A DNA stretch of 64,000 nt from Psychroflexus lacisalsi. GTDB taxonomy: Bacteria; Bacteroidota; Bacteroidia; Flavobacteriales; Flavobacteriaceae. Made by a program: the position numbers and the translations under genes. The notes beneath the pieces were generated by a model that was not told the DNA's origin, did not search any database, and was given only the letters and a program-made list of their open reading frames with translations. The stretch covers positions 434,001-498,000 of the forward strand of contig NZ_JAIQYZ010000001.1 of the NCBI RefSeq assembly GCF_020164495.1, in the 5' to 3' direction. Shown piece by piece: positions 35,750 to 44,932 of this stretch (its first letter is position 1; each line of letters starts with the position of its first letter).

Positions 35750-36679
35750 CTATTTTTTTAAACCGATCAGTACATCAATAAACTCTTGTTGGCGATCTAC
35801 AAAAACGCTGTGTGAGCAATTATCCAGGTATTTTACTTTGTCATCTCCCAGGATTTTTCTCATGGTATTCACTTGCTCTTCGCTATACAATCCATCATCT
35901 TTTCCATAAATACCATGCATCTCAATACCTTCCTGATTTAAAATTTTCAAATTTTCTTTTAAGTCAATACTGGTGTAAGCCTCATTTTCCCAGAATTTCA
36001 TCGGAGCCAGGTAACTGTTTTTTGAAGCATATTTCAAAACTAAAGAATCCGATTTCATTTTTTGATAAAGTTCTTTGGCTCTGGAATTAGGTTGACTAGG
36101 CGAATAGAAACCGTTGGACATAGCATGCATAAAGCTATAAGCAGCATACCCGTAAGCTAAAGTGTCCATTTGCTCCAGCTGAGCAATGTAGCTCAAGTTA
36201 ACTTTATCTTCTTTATCCTGGTATATCTTTTTAGACGATTCAATAATAGTTCTAAAGGTGTTTTGCATTGAGATGGGCACACTTGCCAATACTATAGATT
36301 CAATTTTCTCTGGGAATTCTTCAGCATAAAAAGTAGCAACAATACCTCCAAAGCTATGACCTACAAGAGTGGCCTTTTCAAGATTAAAATCACTATAAAT
36401 CCCATTCAAATCTCTAAACGTTTGTTCAAAGGTAAAGTTAGCTTCCAAATCCTCATTTCTTCCTTCGCCACGTCTATCGTAGGAAATCACAAAAAATCCA
36501 TTCCTAGAAAGTTCCTCTGCCGTCGTTTGTTCGAAAATAACACTATTATAGCCAGGTCCGCCGTGTAAAAAAATGACAGGATGATATTTGGCATCTCCAA
36601 AGGTTTGCAGTTCTAAGTTTTGAGCATTTGAAGCTTGCCGAATTAACAATAGAAGTAGGAGGATTAAGAGGTTTTTCAT
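35750..36679 (-). CDS. alpha/beta hydrolase, proline-iminopeptidase-like
   Basis: A 309-residue exported hydrolase (signal peptide to about NAQN). The oxyanion motif is FLHGGPGYNSV, the nucleophile elbow is LVGHSFGGIVA, the acid is in GIYGKDDGLYS and the histidine in DNCSHSVFVDR. The HGGPG motif is typical of proline iminopeptidases and related secreted peptidases or esterases. The substrate is unknown. It is transcribed alone, divergent from the acetylesterase-like gene. Confidence 0.88.
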   Translation of the reverse strand: MKNLLILLLLLLIRQASNAQNLELQTFGDAKYHPVIFLHGGPGYNSVIFEQTTAEELSRNGFFVISYDRRGEGRNEDLEANFTFEQTFRDLNGIYSDFNLEKATLVGHSFGGIVATFYAEEFPEKIESIVLASVPISMQNTFRTIIESSKKIYQDKEDKVNLSYIAQLEQMDTLAYGYAAYSFMHAMSNGFYSPSQPNSRAKELYQKMKSDSLVLKYASKNSYLAPMKFWENEAYTSIDLKENLKILNQEGIEMHGIYGKDDGLYSEEQVNTMRKILGDDKVKYLDNCSHSVFVDRQQEFIDVLIGLKK

Positions 36680-36836
36680 AGTTAGTTAATTTTCATTCAA
36701 TATTACTAATTCATCTGTAACCCCTATAATTCCACCTTACAAAAAGCTAACATAAATTTTCTTTAGTGAAATTCCTATATCTCAAGGTTAACTTCATTAA
36801 ATTTAAATATTCTATTTGTTAATAAATCAAAAGATC

Positions 36837-37964
36837 ATGAAAACGTATCTGGTATTAATATTACTTTCAATTTTAGTCTTAGGTTGTAGCGATGATGATC
36901 CTGTTTTTGTAGAGGAAGAAAATGAATTAACTCTACAAAAAGTTGCAGCAGACAGCACAAATATTGCCGTTTGGATCCCAAGGGAATCTATGATATCTAG
37001 AAATGCCGAATCCATGGGATACGGAGCTATCCTAAATCCAGATTCTGACAAATTATTTATTTTTTTGGATGGAGGAGGAGCCTGCTTCAATGGACTTACT
37101 TGTAATTTTAACCTCGACCGATTTTCTGAAGAGGATTTTTATGAAAGGCTGGCTTCAGAACAGTCTTTGTTGCTCAATCGGCAATCTGATGTTAATCAAT
37201 TTAAGGAATGGAATTTCATTTTTGTGCCCTACGCCACTGGGGATGTACATGTAGGTATTAATCCATCTGTCGATGTTACTAATAATGGACCGGCCAATCA
37301 AGCCATGGTTGGAGCAACGAATTTCAGTGTCATACTTAGTGATTTGAATGCCTATTTTACTAGCAATGGAGGACTTTCAGAAATTGTTTTCGCTGGATCA
37401 AGTGCTGGTGGATTTGGCGTGATGCCCAATTATTTTCAGCTTAAAACGGTTTTAGGCGAAAATGTTCCAACGACAGCCATCATCGACGCCGGACAAATTT
37501 TTAGAGACGAAACTTTACTGACGTCCTGTTTGGTTGAGCAGTGGGAATCAATTTGGGACATATCAGCGTCTTTGCCTGCAGATTTGAATACAATTGTTCA
37601 GCAAACGTATAGTTACGATATTCAAAAAGTGTATGAATATTCCTCTTTGATGTATCCGGAAGATAATTTTGGTTTTCTGAGTTATTACCAAGATGGTACC
37701 AATACATTTTTCTATAGTTTTGGTCAGGAAAATTGTAGTTACCCACCGCAAAATCTTGTGAGTGGTGCAGAATTCAAAAGTGGCTTGCTGGATTTAAAAT
37801 CTGAGGTCTTAGATGGTCTAGACAATTGGAAAGTCTTTTATAAAACTGGCACATCTCATACCTTTCTTGGAGATGCCAACCTTTCCCAAAGCATAAATGG
37901 AACTTCACTCAATCAGTTTTTGCTTCAATTGAGACAAGGAGAAGCCGAAGATTTATTTGAATAG
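36837..37964 (+). CDS. pectin-acetylesterase-like lipoprotein
   Basis: A 375-residue lipoprotein with lipobox LVLGC followed by an Asp/Glu-rich spacer. The start is the ATG at 36837; a TTG-type start 21 bases upstream only adds residues before the signal. The hydrolase body has FIFLDGGGACFNGLTC (oxyanion region), VFAGSSAGGFGVMPN (nucleophile serine near 187) and, near the end, KTGTSHTFLGD (probable catalytic His). These match the pectinacetylesterase/notum family. No pectin utilisation locus surrounds it, so the true substrate may be another acylated polymer. Confidence 0.85.
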   Translation: MKTYLVLILLSILVLGCSDDDPVFVEEENELTLQKVAADSTNIAVWIPRESMISRNAESMGYGAILNPDSDKLFIFLDGGGACFNGLTCNFNLDRFSEEDFYERLASEQSLLLNRQSDVNQFKEWNFIFVPYATGDVHVGINPSVDVTNNGPANQAMVGATNFSVILSDLNAYFTSNGGLSEIVFAGSSAGGFGVMPNYFQLKTVLGENVPTTAIIDAGQIFRDETLLTSCLVEQWESIWDISASLPADLNTIVQQTYSYDIQKVYEYSSLMYPEDNFGFLSYYQDGTNTFFYSFGQENCSYPPQNLVSGAEFKSGLLDLKSEVLDGLDNWKVFYKTGTSHTFLGDANLSQSINGTSLNQFLLQLRQGEAEDLFE

Positions 37965-38100
37965 GCTCTAAAGTTTATTCATTATTGAATGCGAAGATAA
38001 TTTGGACATTTAATCATATTTAACCGCTTTCATTTGAAATAAGAATTCAGAGTGGTAATCACTCACGATCGGGTTGAATTGATTGGAAACAAAGATGAAA

Positions 38101-38388
38101 TTACTTTTCTATTTCAGATATTTTATAGTTAATAACAATATAGTTTGGTGAATAGTCCAATAACTCTTGTGTTCTTTCATCATTTTCTTTGAGTTTTACA
38201 ACTCCACAAAACCTGTGAAAATTATATTCTTTGTCAAGCCAGGAGGAAGCGAAAATCAAAAGTGGAACTTTTGTATTCAGTTTCCATTGGGTGTTTTCAT
38301 ATTCTCTCCAATTATAAAACTGCCCACTGTTTGTTTTCCCCAAATTTATTTCTTTAGTTGTTTCTAAAGCATAAGTCCGGATATTCAA
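38101..38388 (-). CDS. hypothetical protein (uncertain, 95 residues)
   Basis: An open frame of 95 codons starting at TTG (NIRTYALETTKEINLGKTN...PNYIVINYKISEIEK). The composition looks protein-like and contains aromatic-rich segments (FYNWREYENTQW; LLIFASSWLDKEYNFHRF), but there is no ATG start and no domain I know. It fills a stretch of about 500 bases (37965-38460) that otherwise holds nothing clear. It may be a real orphan gene or the tail of a decayed one. Confidence 0.35.
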   Translation of the reverse strand: MNIRTYALETTKEINLGKTNSGQFYNWREYENTQWKLNTKVPLLIFASSWLDKEYNFHRFCGVVKLKENDERTQELLDYSPNYIVINYKISEIEK

Positions 38389-38460
38389 CTTAATATAATT
38401 CTCTTTTTTTTTGTAACTACTTTATACCCTCAAAAATATAACTTTTTGGTATAAAACACT

Positions 38461-38706
38461 CTATTCACCTGAAGTATACACTTGCCCGCGATGAGGTTTA
38501 AGACGATCGCGGATGGGTTTCATGTCTTTTTCGTCAACAATCATAAAGGCGATGTGCTGGAAATCAACTATCTTTTCTACGCCGGTTTTATAATCAAATT
38601 CTGGGTTCATTTTTATAAAATCCCGTAGATGGATTTCATGATGTTCCGCGGTTTTTTCCGCATTAGGACCTTTGAAGTCCCAAATCAATTTGAGTTGTCT
38701 GTTCAT
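38461..38706 (-). CDS. small conserved-looking protein co-transcribed with otsAB
   Basis: An 81-residue soluble protein: MNRQLKLIWDFKGPNAEKTA, then HHEIHLRDFI, FQHIAFMIVDEKDMKPIRDR and LKPHRGQVYTSGE. It has no signal or membrane segment. Its ATG lies 10 bases after the otsAB stop, so it belongs to that transcript. I do not recognise the family. A His-rich patch (EHHEIHLRDF) is the only notable feature. A role in trehalose control is possible but based on position alone. Confidence 0.75.
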   Translation of the reverse strand: MNRQLKLIWDFKGPNAEKTAEHHEIHLRDFIKMNPEFDYKTGVEKIVDFQHIAFMIVDEKDMKPIRDRLKPHRGQVYTSGE

Positions 38707-38716
38707 AAATTCAGTT

Positions 38717-40924
38717 TTATTCAGCTATAGCTTTTAGGAGTGACCTCACCTCCTCCACAGTGTTCACGTAGTATTTAGCCTTAGTCTTTCTCACCCCAAC
38801 TTTAATAGTGTGTGCCTTCTCCGGGAGTTCTTCAAACATAAATTCATCGGTCCAGTCATCACCTATGGCAAAAATGTGGTCTGAAGGAAAATGGTCTGCC
38901 AGGTTGGAAGATGCTCTACCTTTGTTTACTTTACTGCTTTTAATTTCGATGACCTTGTTGCCCTCAAGCAAAGTCAAGTCGGTGTTGGAAATAAAACTGG
39001 TGAGTACAGTTCGGATTTCCACTAGTCGTTTTTGAGCCAGCTCCACATCGGTTTTCCTGTAATGCCAAGCCAGGGAATATTTTTTCTTTTCTACCAAAGT
39101 CCCAGGCGTTCGGTCGACAAAGGTTTCCAGAACGGGAAGCACATCTTCCATCCACTCGGTTTTGAGGCGTTCCATCATTTTCCACTGCTCGTTTTCAAGT
39201 CGCATCGACACCCCATGATCCGATACCAAAGTGTATGGAGTATGTCCAAACCATTCATTGAGTGTTTTCTTATCACGACCACTTATGATCACAATTTTTA
39301 GCGAGTCAATCGAGTTTAGTTTTTCCAGGATAGCATATAATTCCTGATCTGGTTTAGCATCTTCAGGGTGGTTGGTAAAATTGACCAAAGTCCCATCATA
39401 GTCAAGAAACAAAAGTTTCTTTTCCTTGGATTTGATTTTGGTTTTGAAAGTTTCTATATCTGAATTGTCTACTTTTTTGGCTTCTATGATTTGGTAAACT
39501 TTATGAACCTGATTCAAAGAGTTCATAAACTCATTGGCCCATTTCTTTACGCTATATCTGGAAACACGCTTCTGCAAAGCTTGCATTCTTTGTTTTTGTT
39601 CGGTTTCTGGCATTTCCAGAGCCTGCTTTATGCTGTCAGCGATTTCCTCGTAATTGAAGGGATTAATAAGTGAGGATTCATTTAACTCTTTGGAAGCACC
39701 TGTCATCTCACTTAGGATCAACACCCCGTTTTTGCGGGTTCGTGTAGCGACATATTCTTTGGCGACCAGATTCATACCGTCTCTTACTGGGGTTATCAAA
39801 GCCACATCTGATGAGGTGTAGAGATCAATCAGATTTTCAAAGGGAAGTGCTCTGTAGAAGTACCAAATTGGCGTCCAGCTTACTGTAGAAAATTCGCCAT
39901 TGATCCTGCCAACAAGTTCGTCGGTTTCTTGTTTTAATTTTTGATATTGAGGCACCTGAGACCTTGATGGGACGGCCAGCATGATCAATCGAATCTTCTC
40001 CTGAAATTGAGGATACTTTTTTAAAAAGTATTCAAAGGCTTTGATCCTGTTTGGAATCCCCTTGGTGTAATCCATCCTGTCGATGGACAGAATCATTTTG
40101 ACGCCGTCATCCTTTTGAAGATGTTGGTCGAGACGCTTTTGAATTTCAGATTTTTCATCTTCATTCATTTGGTCATGGTCCAAAGCGGCCTGTTCAAATT
40201 TATCATAGTCAATTCCCATTGGAAAAGAATCCACTTTTATGATGCGATTGTTGTAAGTCACTTTATTGAAATTCACCTCCAGGCTTAGAATCCGTTTAAC
40301 CGAACTTAAAAAGTGTCGTTCATAGTCGTAGGTATGAAAACCAATAAGGTCTGCGCCTAGCATGCCTTCCAGAAGTTCTTTTCGTTTGGGGAAGGTTCTG
40401 AAAATCTCGTAGGACGGAAAAGGAATATGATTGAAAAACCCAATTGAAATATTTGGTTTCTTGGCTTTGACCATAGCCGGAACCAACAATAACTGATAAT
40501 CCTGAATCCAAACCTTGTCACCGTCTTCCGCGTGTTCCAGGACTTTATCAGCAAATTTTTGGTTAACGCTTTTGTAGACTTCCCAGGATTCCGGGTTGTA
40601 TTCGGTATACTCTATAAAGTAGTGAAATAAAGGCCATAAGGCACGATTGCTAAAACCATAATAGTAATGATCCAGATCATTTTGAGTCAAATCTACAGCT
40701 ACACATTGTTCTTTGGTTACAGCTTTATTGACTTTAGCTTCTAGTTCGGGATTAAATTCTTCACTAGTCAGGCCACTCCAGCCTATCCAAATCCCATTCC
40801 CATCTTTATGTACTGTTTTGAGTCCTGTTGCCAGTCCACCTACACTAGGGGTGACTTCAAGCTTATTGTCATTGATGCTTACTTGCAATGGTAGTCGGTT
40901 CGAAACAATTATCGTTTTATTCAT
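38717..40924 (-). CDS. otsAB: bifunctional trehalose-6-phosphate synthase/phosphatase (OtsA-OtsB fusion)
   Basis: Makes trehalose-6-phosphate from UDP-glucose and glucose-6-phosphate and then dephosphorylates it. The 735-residue fusion has a GT20 synthase domain (1 to about 470) with VSNRLPLQVS, WIQDYQLLLVP, GFFNHIPFPSYEIFR, DRMDYTKGIPNRIKAFE and VRDGMNLVAKEYVA. A HAD phosphatase domain (about 490-735) follows with LFLDYDGTLVNF (nucleophile Asp), IISGRDKKT and GDDWTDEFMFE. Both active sites are intact. A small gene follows in the same transcript, and a GH15 gene is divergent from it, forming a trehalose module for osmotic stress. Confidence 0.97.
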   Translation of the reverse strand: MNKTIIVSNRLPLQVSINDNKLEVTPSVGGLATGLKTVHKDGNGIWIGWSGLTSEEFNPELEAKVNKAVTKEQCVAVDLTQNDLDHYYYGFSNRALWPLFHYFIEYTEYNPESWEVYKSVNQKFADKVLEHAEDGDKVWIQDYQLLLVPAMVKAKKPNISIGFFNHIPFPSYEIFRTFPKRKELLEGMLGADLIGFHTYDYERHFLSSVKRILSLEVNFNKVTYNNRIIKVDSFPMGIDYDKFEQAALDHDQMNEDEKSEIQKRLDQHLQKDDGVKMILSIDRMDYTKGIPNRIKAFEYFLKKYPQFQEKIRLIMLAVPSRSQVPQYQKLKQETDELVGRINGEFSTVSWTPIWYFYRALPFENLIDLYTSSDVALITPVRDGMNLVAKEYVATRTRKNGVLILSEMTGASKELNESSLINPFNYEEIADSIKQALEMPETEQKQRMQALQKRVSRYSVKKWANEFMNSLNQVHKVYQIIEAKKVDNSDIETFKTKIKSKEKKLLFLDYDGTLVNFTNHPEDAKPDQELYAILEKLNSIDSLKIVIISGRDKKTLNEWFGHTPYTLVSDHGVSMRLENEQWKMMERLKTEWMEDVLPVLETFVDRTPGTLVEKKKYSLAWHYRKTDVELAQKRLVEIRTVLTSFISNTDLTLLEGNKVIEIKSSKVNKGRASSNLADHFPSDHIFAIGDDWTDEFMFEELPEKAHTIKVGVRKTKAKYYVNTVEEVRSLLKAIAE

Positions 40925-40956
40925 CTCAAAAAAATTCTTTTGGTTGAATTATTTCA

Positions 40957-41065
40957 CTTATTTTTATAAAAATAAGATTTTAATCTCTCATAGAGGGTCT
41001 AATTTTAAGGGGCTTGTACCGAAATTTAGATTTATTATAAAGTCAACCCCCTAATTTTATTAGGG
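40957..41065. promoter_or_regulatory. palindrome-rich divergent control region of otsAB and the GH15 gene
   Basis: It holds a perfect 20-bp palindrome at 40957-40976 (half site CTTATTTTTA), and two CTAATTTTA boxes at 40999-41007 and 41051-41059, spaced 52 bases, about five helical turns. The second box lies in the hairpin CCCTAAT-TTT-ATTAGGG (41049-41065). These are candidate operators for joint control of trehalose synthesis and turnover; no binding protein is known. Confidence 0.4.
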
Positions 41066-41097
41066 AGATCGATAATTTGATTAAATAAACTTTACAT

Positions 41098-42867
41098 ATG
41101 AATAACTTGAATTACGGAATCATAGGAAATTGTAGAACGGCCGCATTAGTTTCTGAAACAGGATCACTAGATTGGTGTTGTTTACCTGAGTTTGACTCAG
41201 CTTCTGTATTTGCAAAATTGCTTGATGATAAGAAAGGAGGACACTTTGCGTTCAATGTTGGAGGTTCCTATACCGTTACCCAAACTTATGTTGAAGATAC
41301 TTGCATTTTAAAAACAGAATTCACTTCAGAAGAAGCCTCATTTGAAGTGTATGATTTTTTGCCTCGTTATAAAAAAAATGATAAGACTTATCATGCTCCT
41401 CCCGAAGTCATAAGATATTTAAAAGTTACTAAGGGAGAACCAAAACTTAAAGTAGACTACTCTCCAAAATTGGAATATGCTTTAGGCAATACAGAGATTT
41501 ATATCAAAAAAGATTTTATTGTTGCTCTTACAGAAGAGGATGAATTTGATACTTTATTCCTGTATACGTCACTTTCAAAAGAAGCAGTGGCAAATTCTGA
41601 AGAAATTAAACTTACTGAAGATGCTTTTTTTCTGATGTCTTATAATGAAAAAATTGAGTTGCCAAGCATGGATTCTATAAATTTGGATTATGAAAATACA
41701 TTAGCCTACTGGATCAATTGGACCGACAACACTCCGCGTTTTGAAAATTATAACAATTTGATTTTGAGGAGTGCAATGACCCTTAAATTATTGAGTTATG
41801 ATAAAACAGGCGCTATCCTTGCTGCGGCGACCACTTCCTTACCAGAAACTATTGGGGAAGTGAGGAATTGGGATTATAGATTCTGCTGGGTCCGGGATGC
41901 CTCTATGGTAGTGAGAGTGATTTCTCAACTCGGTCATACAAGAATGACCAAGCGCTATCTTCAATTTATCATTGATTTGATTCCAGATAAAAATGAGAAG
42001 CTTCAAATCATGTATGGCATTAATAAAGAGAAGGAACTTACAGAGAAGATTTTGACTCATCTTTCCGGATACAAAGATTCAAAGCCGGTGAGAACTGGAA
42101 ATGCGGCTTATGCGCAAAAGCAAAATGACATTTATGGAATCCTGGTAGACGTTATTCATCAGGAATTGGTAAAATTTAAAAATGATACCGATAACAAGGA
42201 AGAATTGTGGACCATTACCAAGGGCATTGCCTGGGTGGTGGGCAAACACTGGCAAGAACCAGATAAGGGGATTTGGGAATTTAGAACAGAAGATCGTCAT
42301 TTTACCTTTTCCAAAGTACTGTGTTGGGTAGCTATTAATAGAGCTATTAAAATTTCAGAATTATTCAATAAAACTTCTAAGCTCGAGAGATGGAAAACTC
42401 TGGAACAAGCCATCAAAAACGATATTTTAGAAAACGCCTGGAATGAAGAAATGCAAGCTTTTACTCAATCTTACGGTTCCAAAGATTTGGACGCCTCCGT
42501 ATTATTAATGGAATCTTATGGTTTTATTGATGCTAAAGACCCCAAATACATTAGTACGGTAAAAGCCATTGGCAAAGATTTGACCAATGACGGACTCTTG
42601 TATCGCTATAAAAATGAGGATGATTTCGGCTTGCCAAGTTCGTCATTCACGATCTGTACCTTCTGGTATATCAACAGTTTAAATAAAATAGGAGAAGTGG
42701 AGGAGGCTAGAAGGCAATTTGAACGATTGATAGGTTTTTCCAATCACTTAGGCTTGATGAGTGAAGATATCGATTTTGAAACCAAACGCCTACTGGGAAA
42801 TTTTCCACAGGCTTATTCTCATTTAGCTTTGATCGAAACGGCAATCAATTTGTCTAAAGCTAACTAA
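41098..42867 (+). CDS. glycoside hydrolase family 15 protein (glucoamylase/trehalase-like)
   Basis: A 589-residue GH15 enzyme, cytoplasmic (no signal peptide). The N-terminal beta-sandwich begins YGIIGNCRTAALVSETGSLDWCCLPEFDS. The (alpha/alpha)6 barrel has RNWDYRFCWVRDAS, the general acid region PDKGIWEFRTEDRHFTFSKVLCW (Glu near 393), and the base region LGLMSEDIDFETKRLLGNFPQAYSHLAL (Glu near 555). The family includes glucoamylases, glucodextranases and trehalases. Divergent pairing with otsAB favours trehalase or a related intracellular alpha-glucosidase, but the sequence alone does not settle it. Confidence 0.9.
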   Translation: MNNLNYGIIGNCRTAALVSETGSLDWCCLPEFDSASVFAKLLDDKKGGHFAFNVGGSYTVTQTYVEDTCILKTEFTSEEASFEVYDFLPRYKKNDKTYHAPPEVIRYLKVTKGEPKLKVDYSPKLEYALGNTEIYIKKDFIVALTEEDEFDTLFLYTSLSKEAVANSEEIKLTEDAFFLMSYNEKIELPSMDSINLDYENTLAYWINWTDNTPRFENYNNLILRSAMTLKLLSYDKTGAILAAATTSLPETIGEVRNWDYRFCWVRDASMVVRVISQLGHTRMTKRYLQFIIDLIPDKNEKLQIMYGINKEKELTEKILTHLSGYKDSKPVRTGNAAYAQKQNDIYGILVDVIHQELVKFKNDTDNKEELWTITKGIAWVVGKHWQEPDKGIWEFRTEDRHFTFSKVLCWVAINRAIKISELFNKTSKLERWKTLEQAIKNDILENAWNEEMQAFTQSYGSKDLDASVLLMESYGFIDAKDPKYISTVKAIGKDLTNDGLLYRYKNEDDFGLPSSSFTICTFWYINSLNKIGEVEEARRQFERLIGFSNHLGLMSEDIDFETKRLLGNFPQAYSHLALIETAINLSKAN

Positions 42868-42983
42868 AATTCAGGAAACAGGCGGTTTATAATAAAGTTA
42901 TCCATTCTTTTTTTGGACTGTGAATTACTAGGTTTCGAATTTGACTCTTAACAAATAGTTTCAATGTTTCAAAATCCTTTAAT

Positions 42984-42991
42984 TAACTTTG
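42984..42991 (+). promoter_or_regulatory. candidate -7 box (TAACTTTG) for thiL
   Basis: TAnnTTTG match 19 bases before the thiL ATG. The -33 element is unclear. Confidence 0.5.
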
Positions 42992-43010
42992 TGTTTTTAA
43001 AATAAAACCC

Positions 43011-44060
43011 ATGTTCCAAAATACTAAAGACAGCAAAACTAAACTATCAGAGCTAGGAGAATTTGGTTTAATAGATCACCTTACTCAGTTTTTTAAAGTG
43101 AAACACACTTCGACTGTAAAAAGCATAGGTGATGATGCTGCAGTATTGAATCACGATAAACATACGGTTGTCACCACAGATCTTTTGGTAGAAGGTGTTC
43201 ATTTCGATCTGGCTTATATGCCACTTAAACATTTAGGTTACAAGGCTGTGATGGTCAATTTGTCCGATGTGTACGCTATGAATGCTGAAGCTCAGCAAAT
43301 CACAGTATCCATTGCCTGTTCCAACAGATTTACAGTAGAAGCTTTGGAAGAGTTATACAGTGGGATTACAGCTGCAGCGGATTTGTATAATGTCGATGTG
43401 GTTGGTGGTGACACGACTTCAGCAATTAAGGGTTTAACCATAAGCATTACTGCAATAGGGCAAGTGAAATCTGAAGATATCACCTATAGAAGTGGAGCCA
43501 AGCCAAATGATTTATTGGTTGTTTCCGGGGATTTGGGTGGTGCATTTTTGGGTCTGAAAGTCTTGCAGAGGGAAAATGAAGTTTTTAAAGTGAATCCTAA
43601 TGCTCAACCCGATCTTGAAAAATACACTTACATCGTAGAACGCCAATTAAAACCAGAAGCCAGAAAAGATATTGTAGAACTGCTGAAGGCTTTGGAAGTA
43701 AAACCAACGTCTATGATCGATATTAGCGATGGATTATCTTCAGAATTGATGCATTTATGCAAGCATTCCAAAGTAGGTGCTAATTTATTTGAAGATAAAT
43801 TACCTTTGGATCCATTGTGTATTTCGACTTGTGAAGAGTTTGAGTTGGATTCTACCACTGTAGTTTTGAATGGAGGAGAAGACTATGAACTTTTATTTAC
43901 AATCGATCAATCTGATTTTGAAAAAATAAAAGCAAACCCCAATCTTACTGTCATTGGACACATGGCAGAACAAAGTGAGGGTATCCACTTAATTTCAAGA
44001 ATGAATACAAAAATTCCTATCAAGGCCAGAGGTTGGAATGGTATGGAAGAAGAGGATTAA
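43011..44060 (+). CDS. thiL: thiamine-monophosphate kinase
   Basis: ATP-dependent phosphorylation of thiamine monophosphate to the cofactor thiamine diphosphate. The 349-residue protein has the PurM-like fold motifs GDDAAVLNHDKHTVVTTDLLVEGVHFD, VNLSDVYAMNAEAQQI, VDVVGGDTTS, MIDISDGLSSELMHL and LNGGEDYELLFT, each with its metal-binding Asp residues. It is probably co-transcribed with the DUF2007 gene 15 bases downstream. No other thiamine gene is in the window. Confidence 0.97.
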   Translation: MFQNTKDSKTKLSELGEFGLIDHLTQFFKVKHTSTVKSIGDDAAVLNHDKHTVVTTDLLVEGVHFDLAYMPLKHLGYKAVMVNLSDVYAMNAEAQQITVSIACSNRFTVEALEELYSGITAAADLYNVDVVGGDTTSAIKGLTISITAIGQVKSEDITYRSGAKPNDLLVVSGDLGGAFLGLKVLQRENEVFKVNPNAQPDLEKYTYIVERQLKPEARKDIVELLKALEVKPTSMIDISDGLSSELMHLCKHSKVGANLFEDKLPLDPLCISTCEEFELDSTTVVLNGGEDYELLFTIDQSDFEKIKANPNLTVIGHMAEQSEGIHLISRMNTKIPIKARGWNGMEEED

Positions 44061-44075
44061 TTAAAACCTATTATT

Positions 44076-44282
44076 ATGAAAACAAAAGTATACACAACAA
44101 AATCTAAAGTTCAACTAATGGGAATTAAAAATCTTCTTGACTCTGAAGGGATTGAATGTTTAGAACTTGATAATTCTGATTCTTCTTATGCTGGTCTATT
44201 TGGACATTATGAACTTTTAGTCAAGGAGAGTGATGAAGAAAAAGCAAAAGAACTTATAAGTCAATTCCAATCTGAGAATTAG
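44076..44282 (+). CDS. DUF2007 small protein
   Basis: A 68-residue soluble protein that fits the DUF2007 family (putative signal-transducing, ferredoxin-like fold): KVYTTKSKVQLMGIKNLLDS, GIECLELDNSDSSYAG, YELLVKESDEEKAKELIS. The biochemical role is unknown. It lies 15 bases after thiL and is probably on the same message. Confidence 0.85.
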   Translation: MKTKVYTTKSKVQLMGIKNLLDSEGIECLELDNSDSSYAGLFGHYELLVKESDEEKAKELISQFQSEN

Positions 44283-44369
44283 CAGGTCTTAGACTGTATA
44301 AATTGGTTAATGTTATTTGAAAACTAAATGCGTGCAGAGAATAATATCTAAATTTAGAAAAAAATAATT

Positions 44370-44780
44370 ATGACTAGACATGCAACGGCAGTTTGGAAAG
44401 GAAATATAAAAGAAGGTGAGGGATCAATTTCATCGCAAAGTGGAATATTGAATCAAACTCCATACTCATTTAAATCTCGGTTTGAAGAAGGGAAAGGAAC
44501 CAACCCAGAAGAGTTGATTGCCGCTGCTCACGCCGGTTGTTTTGCTATGCAATTGTCTGCTTTTTTGACGGAAGAAGAATTTACCCCGGAAAGTTTAGAG
44601 ACTAAAGGAGAAGTCACTTTGAAGGACGGAACTGTTACCAAATCTCACCTCATTTTGAAAGCTAAAATTGATAAAATAGGTCAAAGTAAATTTGATGAAC
44701 TTGTTGAAAAAGCAAAAAAGAATTGCCCTATTTCAAAATTGTTAGACACAAAAATATCTGTAGAGTCTACATTAAACTAA
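44370..44780 (+). CDS. osmC: OsmC-family peroxiredoxin
   Basis: Thiol peroxidase against organic hydroperoxides. The 136-residue protein has both catalytic cysteines, C57 in AAAHAGCFAMQLS and C119 in KKNCPISKLL, and the OsmC N-terminus MTRHATAVWKGNIKEGEGSIS with the conserved Arg in SRFEEGKGTNPEEL. It is more OsmC-like than Ohr-like. It is transcribed alone. Confidence 0.93.
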   Translation: MTRHATAVWKGNIKEGEGSISSQSGILNQTPYSFKSRFEEGKGTNPEELIAAAHAGCFAMQLSAFLTEEEFTPESLETKGEVTLKDGTVTKSHLILKAKIDKIGQSKFDELVEKAKKNCPISKLLDTKISVESTLN

Positions 44781-44905
44781 ATCAAGTTTTAAGATTCATA
44801 AGTAAGCTGTTGTATATTCAATGGCATTTTATTTGTAAACTATCATAAAGGTAATAAGCTTTCGTTCAAAGTATACAAACGACCGCTCTCTTTGTGAAAT
44901 ATCAA

Positions 44906-44913
44906 TATATTTG
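44906..44913 (+). promoter_or_regulatory. candidate -7 box (TATATTTG) for the mrp operon
   Basis: TAnnTTTG match 19 bases before the mrpA ATG at 44933. No TTG is found at the standard -33 spacing. Confidence 0.5.
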
Positions 44914-44932
44914 TAAAAAAATAAATTAAGGC

